Origin: Panicum virgatum
Lineage: Eukaryota > Streptophyta > Magnoliopsida > Poales > Poaceae
Reading direction: 5' to 3'
Assembly: GCF_016808335.1 (NCBI RefSeq)
Contig: NC_053149.1
Coordinates: forward strand, 567,596-631,595
Length of the DNA: 64,000 bases
The notes beneath the pieces were generated by a model. It was not told the origin of the DNA. It made no database searches and was given only the letters and a program-made list of their open reading frames with translations. Positions 32,461 through 43,215 of the stretch are shown one piece after another (within the stretch, counting starts at the first letter, position 1; every line of letters begins with the position of its first letter). A program made the position numbers and the translations under genes.

Positions 32461-33459
32461 GAAGATAGATAGATTATGATATGAGAGCCGAGTGGAATTG
32501 AGAAAAATGAATAATGGATCCTAAGCTAGACAGACAGCAATCTATATATAATATATGTATATGCCTGCCCTTGTTCCAAAATACTAGAGTACTACGGGGA
32601 CCTGTTCTGTTTGTGATCATCTATAATCCAAAGCTAGATGAAAAAAGTCACTAGAAGACTCCCAAGGGGCGACCTTCCTGCGACAGTGACTGACGCGACG
32701 CAATACTGGAAAGGGCCTCTTCCGGGGTGCAATTTGTATAGAAAGTGTACCGAAAAAATCGCCGATATTTTTTGGATGTCATTTCATGATTTTTCTAAAG
32801 AAAAATCATGAAATAGATCAGTTCGGGGGAATTTTAAAGATTTCCCCGAACCCCTTCCAAAACAAGTGTCGATGGTACGTGTCCATCAATTACTAATACA
32901 AACGTTACTGACTGCTGAGGGGAGGGTGGATGTACGGACACTATTTCCCGTGCAGTATCGTTCCGTTCCGTACGTGCAAATGCCTCCGTTCCGGCATGTG
33001 CTCTCTCTTTGTGAACGAATTATATCGAAGATTCCCACTGCCACATGCGGTAAAGTCAGGAGTCCATTATTCGAACCGAAGATGCTGAGTGCCTGCGCCG
33101 TGCGTGGTGCTTTGCTTTCAAGGTTGGCCCTTGGCCCGCGCTTTGATGTAATGTATCGATCCACCCGAGCACTTAGGCCAGGTTTGGAGAGAGTGAGTTC
33201 AAGGGGTAATAAAAGTAATAATTGATGCAAAGTAATAAAGTAAGTAGCGTGCTTTCTTTTCTTTCTGATTACTCCGATGCCGACCGGCACTACAATGTGC
33301 GACGGCCATGCCATGCCATCACACCGTCCGTCGTCGCCCTCCCCTGCCCTGCTCGCCACGTCCGTGTTCGATTCATTTCTCACTTCTCAGCTCTAGTTAA
33401 CGCCAGGTTATATTAACAGGGATGATAGATTTCTATAACGGAGGAAACTTTCAATGCTA
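32461..33459. other. Non-coding gap with two stem-loops
   Basis: No gene recognised. A perfect 13-bp inverted repeat with a 6-nt loop lies at 32782-32813 (arms tttcatgattttt / aaaaatcatgaaa). A second short one (ttcgggg...ccccgaa) lies at 32822-32850. Confidence 0.4.
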
Positions 33460-33721
33460 CTCCCTCCGTTCCAAATTATAAGTCATTCCAAAAATTTTGG
33501 AGCGTCAAACTATCTCAAAGTTTAACTAAAATTATAAAGAGAAATACAAAGATTTATGACATCAAATAGATATACTATGAAAATATAGCTAACAAAGAAT
33601 ATAATGATACTTAATTGGTATCATAAATATTATTATCTTATTATATAAATTTGATCAAACTTGAAAATTTTAACTCTCTAAAATTCTTGGAATGACTTAT
33701 AATTTGGAACGGATGAAGTAG
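33460..33721. mobile_element. Stowaway (Tc1/mariner) MITE
   Basis: Left end ctccctccgttccaaattat and the right end (complement ctacttcatccgttccaaat) form the long inverted repeat of Stowaway-type elements. TA flanks both sides (33458-33459 and 33722-33723). 262 bp, AT-rich, non-coding. Confidence 0.85.
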
Positions 33722-34404
33722 TATTTTAAAACATAAATTTTCAATGGTATTTTTTTCCAAAGTTCGCTTCTTTTAATGGTACACGTCCCACTTAATTCCC
33801 TCCTTAATTAATTACACGGCCAGCTCCAAATCCTGGTACCTGCCTCCCAAATCATAATTGTATTCTTCAGTTCTACTAACACTTAGCCAGCCAAGACTAG
33901 CTAGTGCTTGCTTGGTGCATATTATGATTGCGTCAAGTGGCAGCGGCTATGGCTTTCGGCAGTACTCTGCTTGGAGGATGAGCAACCAAGCACTAGCTAG
34001 CTAGCTATAGTAGTCACCTTTGATTTTGATTGATCATTCTTCATAAATGAACGAAGTTCTATAATTAATTTGTAACGGAATGAATTTCACATGCCTTAAT
34101 CCATCAGTTTGTATATATGTTGCCATCGGATCCATGAGGTGATGATTGAGACAATCAGCCAGGCCTAGGGCACGCTAGCTGATTGATGATCAATTATTAC
34201 CAAGCAACAAAGAAACGGATATCACTTTGTACTTTCAGGTAGCTAGTCTTTGTTCATAGCAATAAGTTTAATTACAATTGTGCTTTTGCACAAAAATATT
34301 TAACTATAAAGCATGCAATTATTACTAGATAGTAACCTAGCCTTTTTCTTTTCTTGTTGAAAAAGGTAGGCATGTCCATGCCCCATGGGAGTCCGGGAAA
34401 TTTG
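33722..34404. other. Non-coding gap
   Basis: AT-rich intergenic DNA with agctagctagct-type short repeats (about 33990-34010). No gene seen. Confidence 0.3.
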
Positions 34405-34747
34405 GGGTGCGTTTAGATCACTTTGCATTTTTGCGTTTTTTGGAAGGAAATTTTCAATATTTGAAGTATTAAATGTAGACTAATTACAAAACTAATTACA
34501 GATCTCGTCTGTAAACTACGAGACGAATCTAATGAGACTAATTAATCCATCATTAGAGCATGTTTACTGTAGCATTACTGTAGCATCTTAGTGTCTAATC
34601 ACATCATAATTAGGCTCATTAGATTCATCTCGCAATTTACAGTTCATTTGTGCAATGCGATTTATTTTTGACTACATTTAATATACCATGCAAGCGATTT
34701 ATAAAAAAAATTGTATATATTTTGCGTTTTGGGATCTAAATAAGGCC
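34405..34747. mobile_element. MITE, 'gagacgaatctaatgag' family, copy 4
   Basis: 343 bp with ends gggtgcgtttagatc / gatctaaataaggcc, the core acgagacgaatctaatgag and its inverse, and a matching 3-bp flank TTG (34402-34404 and 34748-34750). Confidence 0.68.
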
Positions 34748-34896
34748 TTGATTTTTAGCACGTTAATTTAAGCACACATCCACATTTCAATGATTGCCAG
34801 TTGAACATACATACACGTACCCTATAAATTAAATGCACAGATCCCTAAATTCGTACTACTGTATCAGTTCAGTTAGATCCCCAAACTCTCAAAATA

Positions 34897-35333
34897 TATT
34901 GGATATGTGTCGAATATGTGTACAACTCAGTTACGATTGGAGTTGAGTTGTAATTTGGTAGGCTGGGGATAGCGTTTGAGTCGTACTTTGTATCCCTAGG
35001 GCCCATAAATATGAGGGCACTACCGTGTAATCGTGAGATGACTTGGCGGCTGGTGTGGGCGGCGACGTTGCCGCGGTGGTGCCCGGATGCCGGTGTAGCT
35101 GCTATTTATGGGGAGGAGCGTCCGTAGTTATGCCCCGAGAATGTAGGCACATCGCTGAACCTCGTTAAGAAACATCGTGTCTCGGTGTCGTTCTCGTTCG
35201 TGCGATCTTATAATCTGGTTTTGTGTTCTTGGGTTGTCACTTTCGCGCTATTATTCTTCTTGGGTTATCGCTTCGTGCGATCTTATATTGGTCTCCCTCA
35301 TCATCAATTTTCGATGTGGGACTAAATCTAACA
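34897..35333 (-). mobile_element. Old solo LTR, Copia-like
   Basis: On the minus strand it starts TGTTAGATTTAGTCCCACAT (complement of 35314-35333), a common LTR start. It contains gctatttatgggg-like promoter text and ends at 34897 with one changed base (TA for TG on the plus strand). The flank is aaata on the left (34892-34896) and aaatg on the right (35334-35338), a one-mismatch target duplication. The surrounding DNA reads through (ccccaaactctcaaaat|g tatatttgg), supporting an insertion. Confidence 0.55.
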
Positions 35334-35338
35334 AAATG

Positions 35339-37002
35339 TATATTTGGATCTCCAAACAATTTAAAAGAATTCATCTTAGGTCACAAACGTGCCACCTGAG
35401 CTCACAACTCCGCTGTGGCATGCCATGTAGCACCTCGCCGACGAAGATATGCAAGAACCCCCTCTCATCTCTCCCCCCAAAGCATCTAATGCATCCCATG
35501 TACAAAATAGCCTGATATAGTTTGCTATTAGCTTTTTAATAGATCTACTGCCACGCTATACAACATTTGTCCGCTTTGTCCGCTAAAGGGGTTTTTATAG
35601 GATTTAGTGATAATAAATGTCCACTACTTCCGCTAAAGATGTAACCAAAAGAAATAAAGAATTAATATAACTAGGGTGGACCATAGACAAAGCAACACGG
35701 GGACAGTTAGGCAGTCAAGAGACGTGTTGAGTCTATTTTAGAATGTTAGACCAATGATGCTTCTAATTTTGTATGTATTATGGATGTATGGCTATGAAAA
35801 GTTTGCTAAAATTGGTTGCATTACTGATGTTATGGGCCACATTATGCATATCTTTTTTTGCAAACTGCTAAATGGATAGCTCCGCTATAACTATCCCTAT
35901 AGCTCTCTTAGTTTTTTGGAAGAGCTTCCGCTAAACGTGTTGACCCGCGATTTTAAACATGGAATGCCTCTCTTCCTCCTCTTGGCCGCCCCCAATGCCA
36001 CCGCTCAATCAGCTCCACGTGCCCCTCTGCTTCTGCAGCTCCTGGCTCCCTCTTCCCCAAGCTCTACATGACTTTGACCTTCTTCTTCTACCCTATGCCC
36101 CCTCCGTACCGCATCCCCCATCACTCCGTAGGCATGTTCGGGTCATCAGTTGGCCTCGTGTAGGAGCAGTAGGCTGAGGAACGGTTCCGTCTACTTTGGC
36201 TGTGATAGAGAAGGAGGAGCTCAAAGTTGAGTGGAGGCGCTTGAGGAGGAGCTCGTGTCACGTGACATGGAGTGAAAGAGGGTCCGGCGGTGGCGGTGGC
36301 CGCCTTGATCGAGGTCAAGAGCAGGGGGCAGTGATCGGCAATAGGTCCTCGCAAGAGTAGAAGGCCTGGGCAGCGGCCACGCAAGTGAACTCTAACATGC
36401 GAGATCTGGACCTCACTCGCCCCCGGCGTACCTCCATCACCGTCCGCGGGGGGAGGAGTGGGAGACGAGTGGTGGGATCAGTTGCCATGCGAAGTCCCTG
36501 CCCTCCACCCCTGCCTCCCTTGCCCCGTGGGCACGCTGTCCCTTGGTCGTAGCTCTCGTTTGACCCGGATCGAGCCTTTTTCGGTGTGGGCGCACTCAAG
36601 CTCTTCCCTGAGCGAGCGACTCCTTGCCTACGGTTACGATACGATGCCCTACTTCTTTGGCGATGGTGGGGGCCGCTCCGGCATGCTCCTCCTCCTACTG
36701 TTGTAGCCCTCCTCCCTCCCTGCCTCCAGCTACTCCAGCCGCATGCGCCTTAAGTGCGCTTTTGGTCGTCGGCTTCCCTTTCTCGCATCCCGTCATGTAG
36801 TCGCTCACGCTGCCCCTACGTGCGACTACCCACAGGCTGAGAACGGCAGGTTGGCTGGGGGCAACGGCAGCATGCATGGGGCCTCCTCGTCGAGGTGTGC
36901 CATGCATCCCTTTTCTTCGCTGAGGTGCCGCTCGGCTTGACAAGGAGGGGATGATGCAATGGAGTGGAGTGGAGCGGAGGCATGTGGCGGGGAGGGTCTG
37001 CG
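35339..37002. other. Intergenic DNA, no gene recognised
   Basis: AT-rich to 35950, GC-richer from 35960 to 37000. Several 60-115-codon frames occur in the GC-rich part on both strands, none with a recognisable motif, signal or long conserved-looking stretch. Confidence 0.35.
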
Positions 37003-40000
37003 TGAGAACCGCCCAATTTGCCCTCGGTTTAGGTGAAATTATTGATTAATCTTTTAAGATGAGGGCTAGCACGTGTCCGTCTCTCGACACGCCACGTGCT
37101 AATCCACACCTTAGAGGCATTTAACCAACACAATTCACCTAGAATGAGAACAAACCCGGTAGTCCCGGTACGTGTTTGCCACATGCCCAGGATTAAGCAC
37201 ACGTACCGTTATACAAGTGCGTACATTGCCGATGATCCACAAAGAGCAATTTTACACACTTAATATTACAAATTTGATATAGGAGGGTTCAGCTAACTTC
37301 CATTACAAGCCTTGGGCTCACGATAGTCATATTAAACGGAAACTTAAAGTTTATTGTATTTACATACTCTCACGGAGTTCGGCTACGATAAAAATATACC
37401 TAAGATAATGGTGTCTTGCTCAAGGACACCATCATAGCCTCAACGACCTACTCCTCCCCCGCATTTGGATCAGCGGGGTAGAAGTGGCCGAACACCACTT
37501 CCGGCTCATCTGCAACTAGGTTTAGAAAGCAACCTGAGTACAAAAGGTATTCGCAAAACTTACGCGATTACATATACAAGGATCATGCAATGGCTCAAGT
37601 AAAAGCTTTAAAGTTAAGTAATTATTGCAGAACCATTAGCTCTGTACACTATCACCTATCAGAATTAATTAATATTGCCCAAACCCCCAAACAATTTTAG
37701 TTGATTAAGAGAGTAATATAATCTATAACTGATCATAGCTGTAACATGAACCATTCCCTTCATAATCGAAATTCTACGAGGAGTTCATGGGATAAAGAGC
37801 TTGCTCATAACCGAGAGCGCGGCAATTTGAATTGATTAAAACCTTGCAAGGGTGTACTACTTTACCCACACGACGCGAGGACCATGCGACTCACCCAACC
37901 GATCACGCCAGGCAAGGGGGTACTCACATCAACCGTTCCCAACAAGGCTCGATCATTGAACTTCACACCTAGCTTACGAGTAGAGACTTAGTTTCCACCG
38001 GGGCCGTAACTAAACTTTCCTACACATAGGTCCACCCGGGGGACACCTCTAAGCCTCTCTGCATAGCCCGTAGCCACGTATCTAGGACTGCACATCAATG
38101 ATCAAGTCAAAGAAGGTAATTGGCTCATCCGTACCATTATATTGGATATGTGGTAGCACGAAAATATGCTCAAAACCGACGTCGTCCACTCGGTCCTTAA
38201 TCGATCCAAGCGGACTATGCCCATGTGACTTCATTCTCTAGGCCCTAACATTACGCTCGAATCTCGGTACTCCCACTTCATCACCACCCAAACCGAACCA
38301 GTGCGATCAAGGATTATCGGTAAGTGTGATCCTCCAAACCATTCCTGTCTAGCTAGCAATAGAAGTATTCTAAGTAGGGCTAACCATCTAGTCAAGTTAA
38401 GTAATTAACTAACTAACTAGTGCCAAGAACAAGGATAACAAATCAAGGAAGGATTATGCATAAAGATAGGTATAAAAATGCAATACATACATACTATACA
38501 TATATAGCCCACAATACCCAAGTGGAATAGCTAAACTAAATCAGATTAGACAGGTGCAAGGAATATGCTTAGCTGCTTGGCTTGGTTAACTTCGGGCTCG
38601 ACCACGAACGGGGCTCCAGGTTCAGGCTCAACAGACTCGGCGGGCTCCACGGGTTCGACCTCCGACTGTTCAGTCGCTATAATGCATGAAATCGATGCAA
38701 GAATTAAGAAATGAACTAAACAACAAGAATAAATCAAGAAATAATTTGAGCATGCCGAAAACATTGCAAAGAACTCATGAAAATTGGTTTTGCAGCAAAA
38801 GCATTTTCCTATACTTAATCATAAATATATTAGTTTTTAGCTATTCAAAACAAGATAAATCGGAAAAGGCATGCAAACTTAGTTAAACAAATCCAAGAAA
38901 ATTACCAAAGATACTAAGCATGAAAACAAAGCTAACAAAACTGGTTTTACTATTTTCTCACTTTCCACCAAAAAGTTCTTTATTAAACTATTTTCAGATA
39001 AAGCATAAGAAAACAAACTAAAACTTTGATAAACAGCAAGGAAGCATGTGAACAAGTTACACCACTAAAAACTACACCTCACAAGGAGTCTAGCAAAATT
39101 TAGTTTGAAATTTTTAGAGCAGTACTCAAATAACTAGGTATTAAACTCACTTTTGAAAGAAAACTATAGATAAATCTACAGCAAAGTAACAGTTATCGCC
39201 ATAAATTAACAGGATTAATTTATGGGCCGAAAGTAAGATGAGCTTAAAATAGAGGACTGAAGAAGACTTGTAAATCGGCTCCTGCGTGAGCATCTGGGCC
39301 ACATGGGCCATGTATCTTTAGATTTAGTTCAAGGTTAGAGATAGAGTCCGATCGGGACAAGAATAGTTTAGATTGTTTCCCAAGTCTCCGGACTATAAAT
39401 ATGTATCCTTTGTTATTCATAAAGGAGAGCGTCATCACGTCTCGCAACACAACAACTCTCGGCGCATCGCCACCCCTAATCCTAGGGTTTCATCCAAGTA
39501 AGCGCCATGCTGCCCTGATCGCTTCTTGCGATCAGGGCAGTATTGTTCTTGCTTTTACCTTGGTATTACTCGTACTGAAGCGTTTTTGATGGCGAGTAGT
39601 ACTAGTTATCATGATGTTCGTAGCATGACTTTTAGTAGATCTGTTGTGCTTCGTTGCTTATCATCTGCGAATATCATGTTGTCTCTGTGCAGTCACGTTT
39701 CAATCTCATGCTAGTTCTTGTCGCATAGAATTAGTTGCACAGAGGCAACACCCTACTTCTTTTATGTTTAGTAGATCTGATCTGTTATGGTTGGCTCTTA
39801 TTCTTAAGAGTTGGCGTAATATCTGCTAGGTTAGGCCTTGCAAACGGATTTGATGATCCGGTGGTGTAATAGATGCTTTATCTTAGCCTTGATAGGGATT
39901 GTTCCGGGAATCAGCTCTTGCTAGTTCTTAGGCCTCTATTTTGGGTTGTGGTTTAGTTGTCTGTTATGTTCATTAGGCCTAGTCACGTGTAGGATGTTCT

Positions 40001-41279
40001 GATCTAGCAGTGAAGCTGTTACTATCGTGGATTAGATCAATTAGATTTAATTGAAGCAGTTTTATAGTTATTTGCTTTATTTATCATATCTGGATACAAT
40101 CAGATCCCATCTGACACCGGGACTCGATCGGCTCTTTAAAGCCGATGCAAGAGTCGTCCCGGGGAGCCGACCACGGCTCGGACTTACGTTTACACGTGTC
40201 TTTGTATGCAGGAAACTGTTCGGAGCACGTCCGCACTCTCCTGATCGGGTATAGGTCAGGTGGCACGCCCTGTTTTCACACATCCTCCGGGCGCGTGACA
40301 ACAGTAACATCCTCCTGCCAGCGCCCCAGCAAACTCCCGACTCTTCGTGTTGCCCGTCGTTGCTCGCCGGTGGGTTTCGACTGACAACAGTAACATGCAA
40401 AACTATATTTTTCATGAGTAGATCTAAGCAAGAGGACACTAACAAAACAAGTTTCACTATTTTTGGATCTATATATATTTTTCTATGATTTTTGCAAACT
40501 CAAACACACACAAGTACGACAAGGATTGTTATTAGCTTCTACCACTGCTCATCTTCTTCATGTCCACGAACAGACCGATCGCGCGCGTCAGCGGCGGACG
40601 GCGGCGCGGCGAAGCAGGGCCGGGGACGCGCGCAAGGCGTGTTCCAGGCGACGGCAAAGCTCACCGACAACGGCACGGGCGGAGAGGAGCGACGACGGGG
40701 CGGCGCGACGACGAACAGCGGCGGCGGGCGGAGGGCTGTGCCAACGGCCCTGCAGGGAGGGGGAGGAGGCCTGGTGAGGAGGGAAATCGAGCGAGGGAAG
40801 GGAGGAGATGCTCCCCGCGCAAGGAATCGAGAAGTAGCTCACCGGAGACGGCGAATCGACGGCGGGGGTAGAGCTTCGGCGTGCTCCAATGGTGGCCGGC
40901 CGGTGCGGGATCGATTCCGGTCGGGGAAACGCGGGGCTGAGCTCGGGAAAGCTTGGAGTAGGTGCAAGGGAAGACGAGGAGGCTCTGGGTGCGCGGAAAT
41001 CGGAGGACGGTGGCCGGAGTTGGTCGGGGCGCCGGTGACGGGGGCGGCTCTGCTCGGCTCGAGCGCAAGGAAGAAGAAGAGAATGGAAACACGGCAGCTC
41101 AGGGATAAGGTCGGGGGGCTTCGTCGGGGATAAGGACGTGCGCGGAACGAGGATGGCCGGCGCGTGGCACGAGGATGGTCGGCGGCAGTGGCGACGTGCG
41201 GCGCTCCATGATTCGTGCAACGCACGCCGAAACAGAGCGCCGGGCGGACCGTCCGGGCGGGAAATTTGGGGCCGTGACA
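37003..41279 (-). mobile_element. Long LTR 3 (Del/Tekay-like), minus strand, with nested solo LTR
   Basis: Minus-strand start TGTCACGGCCCC at 41279 and end ...GGGCGGTTCTCA at 37003. Without the nested element (39191-40389 plus 5 bp) it is about 3.07 kb, close to the two long solo LTRs. Directly outside its start lies the PPT cttaagggggagagtt (minus strand), so this was a 3' LTR. Acidic exon-like blocks sit in the same order as in the other two: 38676 downwards (TEQSEVEPVEPAESVEPEP) and 37509-37448 (EPEVVFGHFYPADPNAGEE, stop) after ttgcag. Confidence 0.72.
39191..40389 (+). mobile_element. Solo LTR (Gypsy-like) nested in long LTR 3
   Basis: 1199 bp with a target duplication GTAAC (39186-39190 and 40390-40394). 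It starts AGTTATCGCC (one change from TG...) and ends ...CTGACAACA. TATA box ctataaatatgtatcc near 39392, followed by a leader with acacaacaactctcggcgc and a donor-like ccaagtaagc. A second gtgacaacagtaac occurs about 90 bp before the end, probably a local repeat. Orientation is plus by its TATA and leader. Confidence 0.65.
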
Positions 41280-41318
41280 ACTCTCCCCCTTAAGAAAATC
41301 TCGTCCCGGGAAATTTGG
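41280..41318 (-). pseudogene. Remnant of chromovirus pol C-terminus and polypurine tract
   Basis: Minus strand: a frame reading ISRDEIFLRG runs into the purine tract before the LTR start. A 'RDEI-LRG' C-terminus merging into the PPT is usual in plant chromoviruses. Only about 40 bp of the internal region is left. Confidence 0.5.
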
Positions 41319-41326
41319 AGTTTTAT

Positions 41327-41365
41327 CTTTCAAAAGTGAGTTTAATGCCTAGTTATTTGAGTAGG
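41327..41365 (+). repeat. Inverted fragment of long LTR 3
   Basis: ctttcaaaagtgagtttaat and the next ~19 bp match 39122-39161 in the opposite orientation with about one mismatch. It abuts the 40-bp pol/PPT remnant, marking a rearrangement joint. Confidence 0.6.
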
Positions 41366-41668
41366 GATTGCGACTAGGCTTGGGCTTTTGGGCTGCCATT
41401 CTACTTTAATTTAGCCTGCTATGGATGGTGGTGTGGTGCTGGGCGGCCTGGCTTGCTTGATGGAGCGGACTGGAGAACTTTGCCCAATGGGCTAATATAT
41501 GGTACGTAGGTCTGTCAGTCCATGAAGAAGCCACCTACTAATAGTTTCTCGCAAAAAAAAGTTGCTAATGGACAGGGAACTGACTGGTCCCGTTCCAGTA
41601 GAAAATGTTATCGGATGGTTATTAAGACTGCAAATTAGGTTACCGAGTGGAAGAAATATTATAATGAT

Positions 41669-42530
41669 TGTTGACGTAGATTTCGGTCAACACACGAGAG
41701 CACTCGAGCGTGCGGGTCACAAATGGATCGAAGAGCAGTGAGGCCATGCAGACCGGTCAGACCGGTTGAGCAAACTGATCTGACCAATTTTCTAGAATTT
41801 CGTTGGAATCGGTCGCTTCGAAGAATAACTATAATATTTACATGGTGAAGAATAGCGAGGTTAACGAGCAAACCGGCAAAGGATAATCAACGCACTTACG
41901 TGACGAAGAATGACTAATTTACAAGCAAACTAGCAATGGTCGTTGATGCTCACGCCTAGGAGGAACCCCGTCAGGGCGTGGACATCGCCGAACGTGCCCT
42001 AGATCGACCAACAAGCCTAGGACACCACCAATGATCGTGGAGATCAGAGATGAACAACAAGGGAGGTTGGAAGATAGAATTAGGATTTGGAGAATAAAAT
42101 GTAGATGTATAGTTGATTTGTTTGATTGTGTGTGTCTCAATCGGCTATAACCCTTTATATTTATAAGATGGAAAAGTCTGTACCAATTAGAAGTCAAAAC
42201 CCTTACATATCCCGTGTCAAAATACAACTTCTTAATCGGATTGGTCTGTTTAGATTGGTCTCACCGCTCACAAACCGGTCTGACCGCCTCTGGACATGTC
42301 TGACTGGGCAGACTTAGGTGTAAGTCTTCCTAAATGTATAACTTACTCATCTGGATTTCAAATTGGACGTTCCATATATGCATTTCGATCGTCTCGACAA
42401 GATCTATGTAATGGTGCAGTCAAATTAGCAATTTGACAATTTTTCCAGACCAGCCTCACCAGTTTTCATGATAGGTCTATCCAATTTTGCCCAGATTGTC
42501 CAGCAAACCTAAACTGTGCCAATTTTATGT
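41669..42530 (-). mobile_element. Probable LTR or LTR fragment
   Basis: TGTTGACGTAGATTTCGGTC at 41669 fits the complement of an LTR end (...CA). On the minus strand a TATA-like cttataaatataaaggg lies near 42150-42170, followed by a CT-rich leader. 'gaccggtcagaccggtt' words recur near 41753 and 42280. The upper boundary and target duplication were not found. Confidence 0.4.
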
Positions 42531-42534
42531 GTGA

Positions 42535-43215
42535 ACAATCAATAAATTTAATGTTTATGACACTTCCATTGAGATTGTTCTTTCCCCGCATCCACGCCAG
42601 GTTAGCATATTTTGCGTTGTAGTGCATGTTTTCTAAATTACACTACCTACTACTTACTGTTGATGTGGAGACAAGTACTAGTTGGTGGGTGGATTCTAGT
42701 TACCAATTGCAAGCGTGAGGGTTATATGATGATGCCATTTTACAAGGAGACCATTCGAATGAGTTTGTTGATGCCAAACGTCCTAAGAGTTTGAATAGAA
42801 TTTTTTAACTAGCATATTCATTTGTTGCCATTTGAATTGCTGCAGTAGCGATCATTTGAATTGTTTGGAGCAGCTGCAGGTACATGCTGCCTCGGCTAGC
42901 TGGACCAGCTGCTCTTGGCTGCTGGTTCGGTCGGTCCAAAGAAACGAAAATATCCTCTGTTCGTGGGGGCTCATCCTAGCTGTTGGGGTGGGGGTGGTGT
43001 GGGTGTGGCCGTCGCCTCCCCTCGCCGCCCCGCCGCTGGTTGGTCTATCCTCCAGCTCTAGCGTCCATCCATGATCCATCCGCCCCGCGCGCGCCTCCGC
43101 CACCCAAATCCCTCCCCTCCCCTCTTCTTATCCTCCAAATCCCAGCGCCCGCCCGCCCGCCTCCCCACTGCACGCTCCAGCTCAGTTTCCCAGGTAAGCG
43201 AAGCCTCCCCCAGCC
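42535..43215 (+). promoter_or_regulatory. Upstream region of the triose-phosphate translocator gene
   Basis: The last ~170 bp before the ATG (from about 43040) are C/T-rich with CTCC-type repeats, as in 5' UTRs of highly expressed grass genes. No clear TATA box is visible close by. Confidence 0.35.

Noticed and set aside
36315..36943. Frames of 80-95 codons as a possible gene
   Set aside because: No motif, splice pattern or homologous copy in the window; composition is typical of GC-rich intergenic DNA.
40492..41333. Open frames of 104-230 codons on both strands
   Set aside because: GC-rich U3 of long LTR 3; the composition explains the lack of stops.
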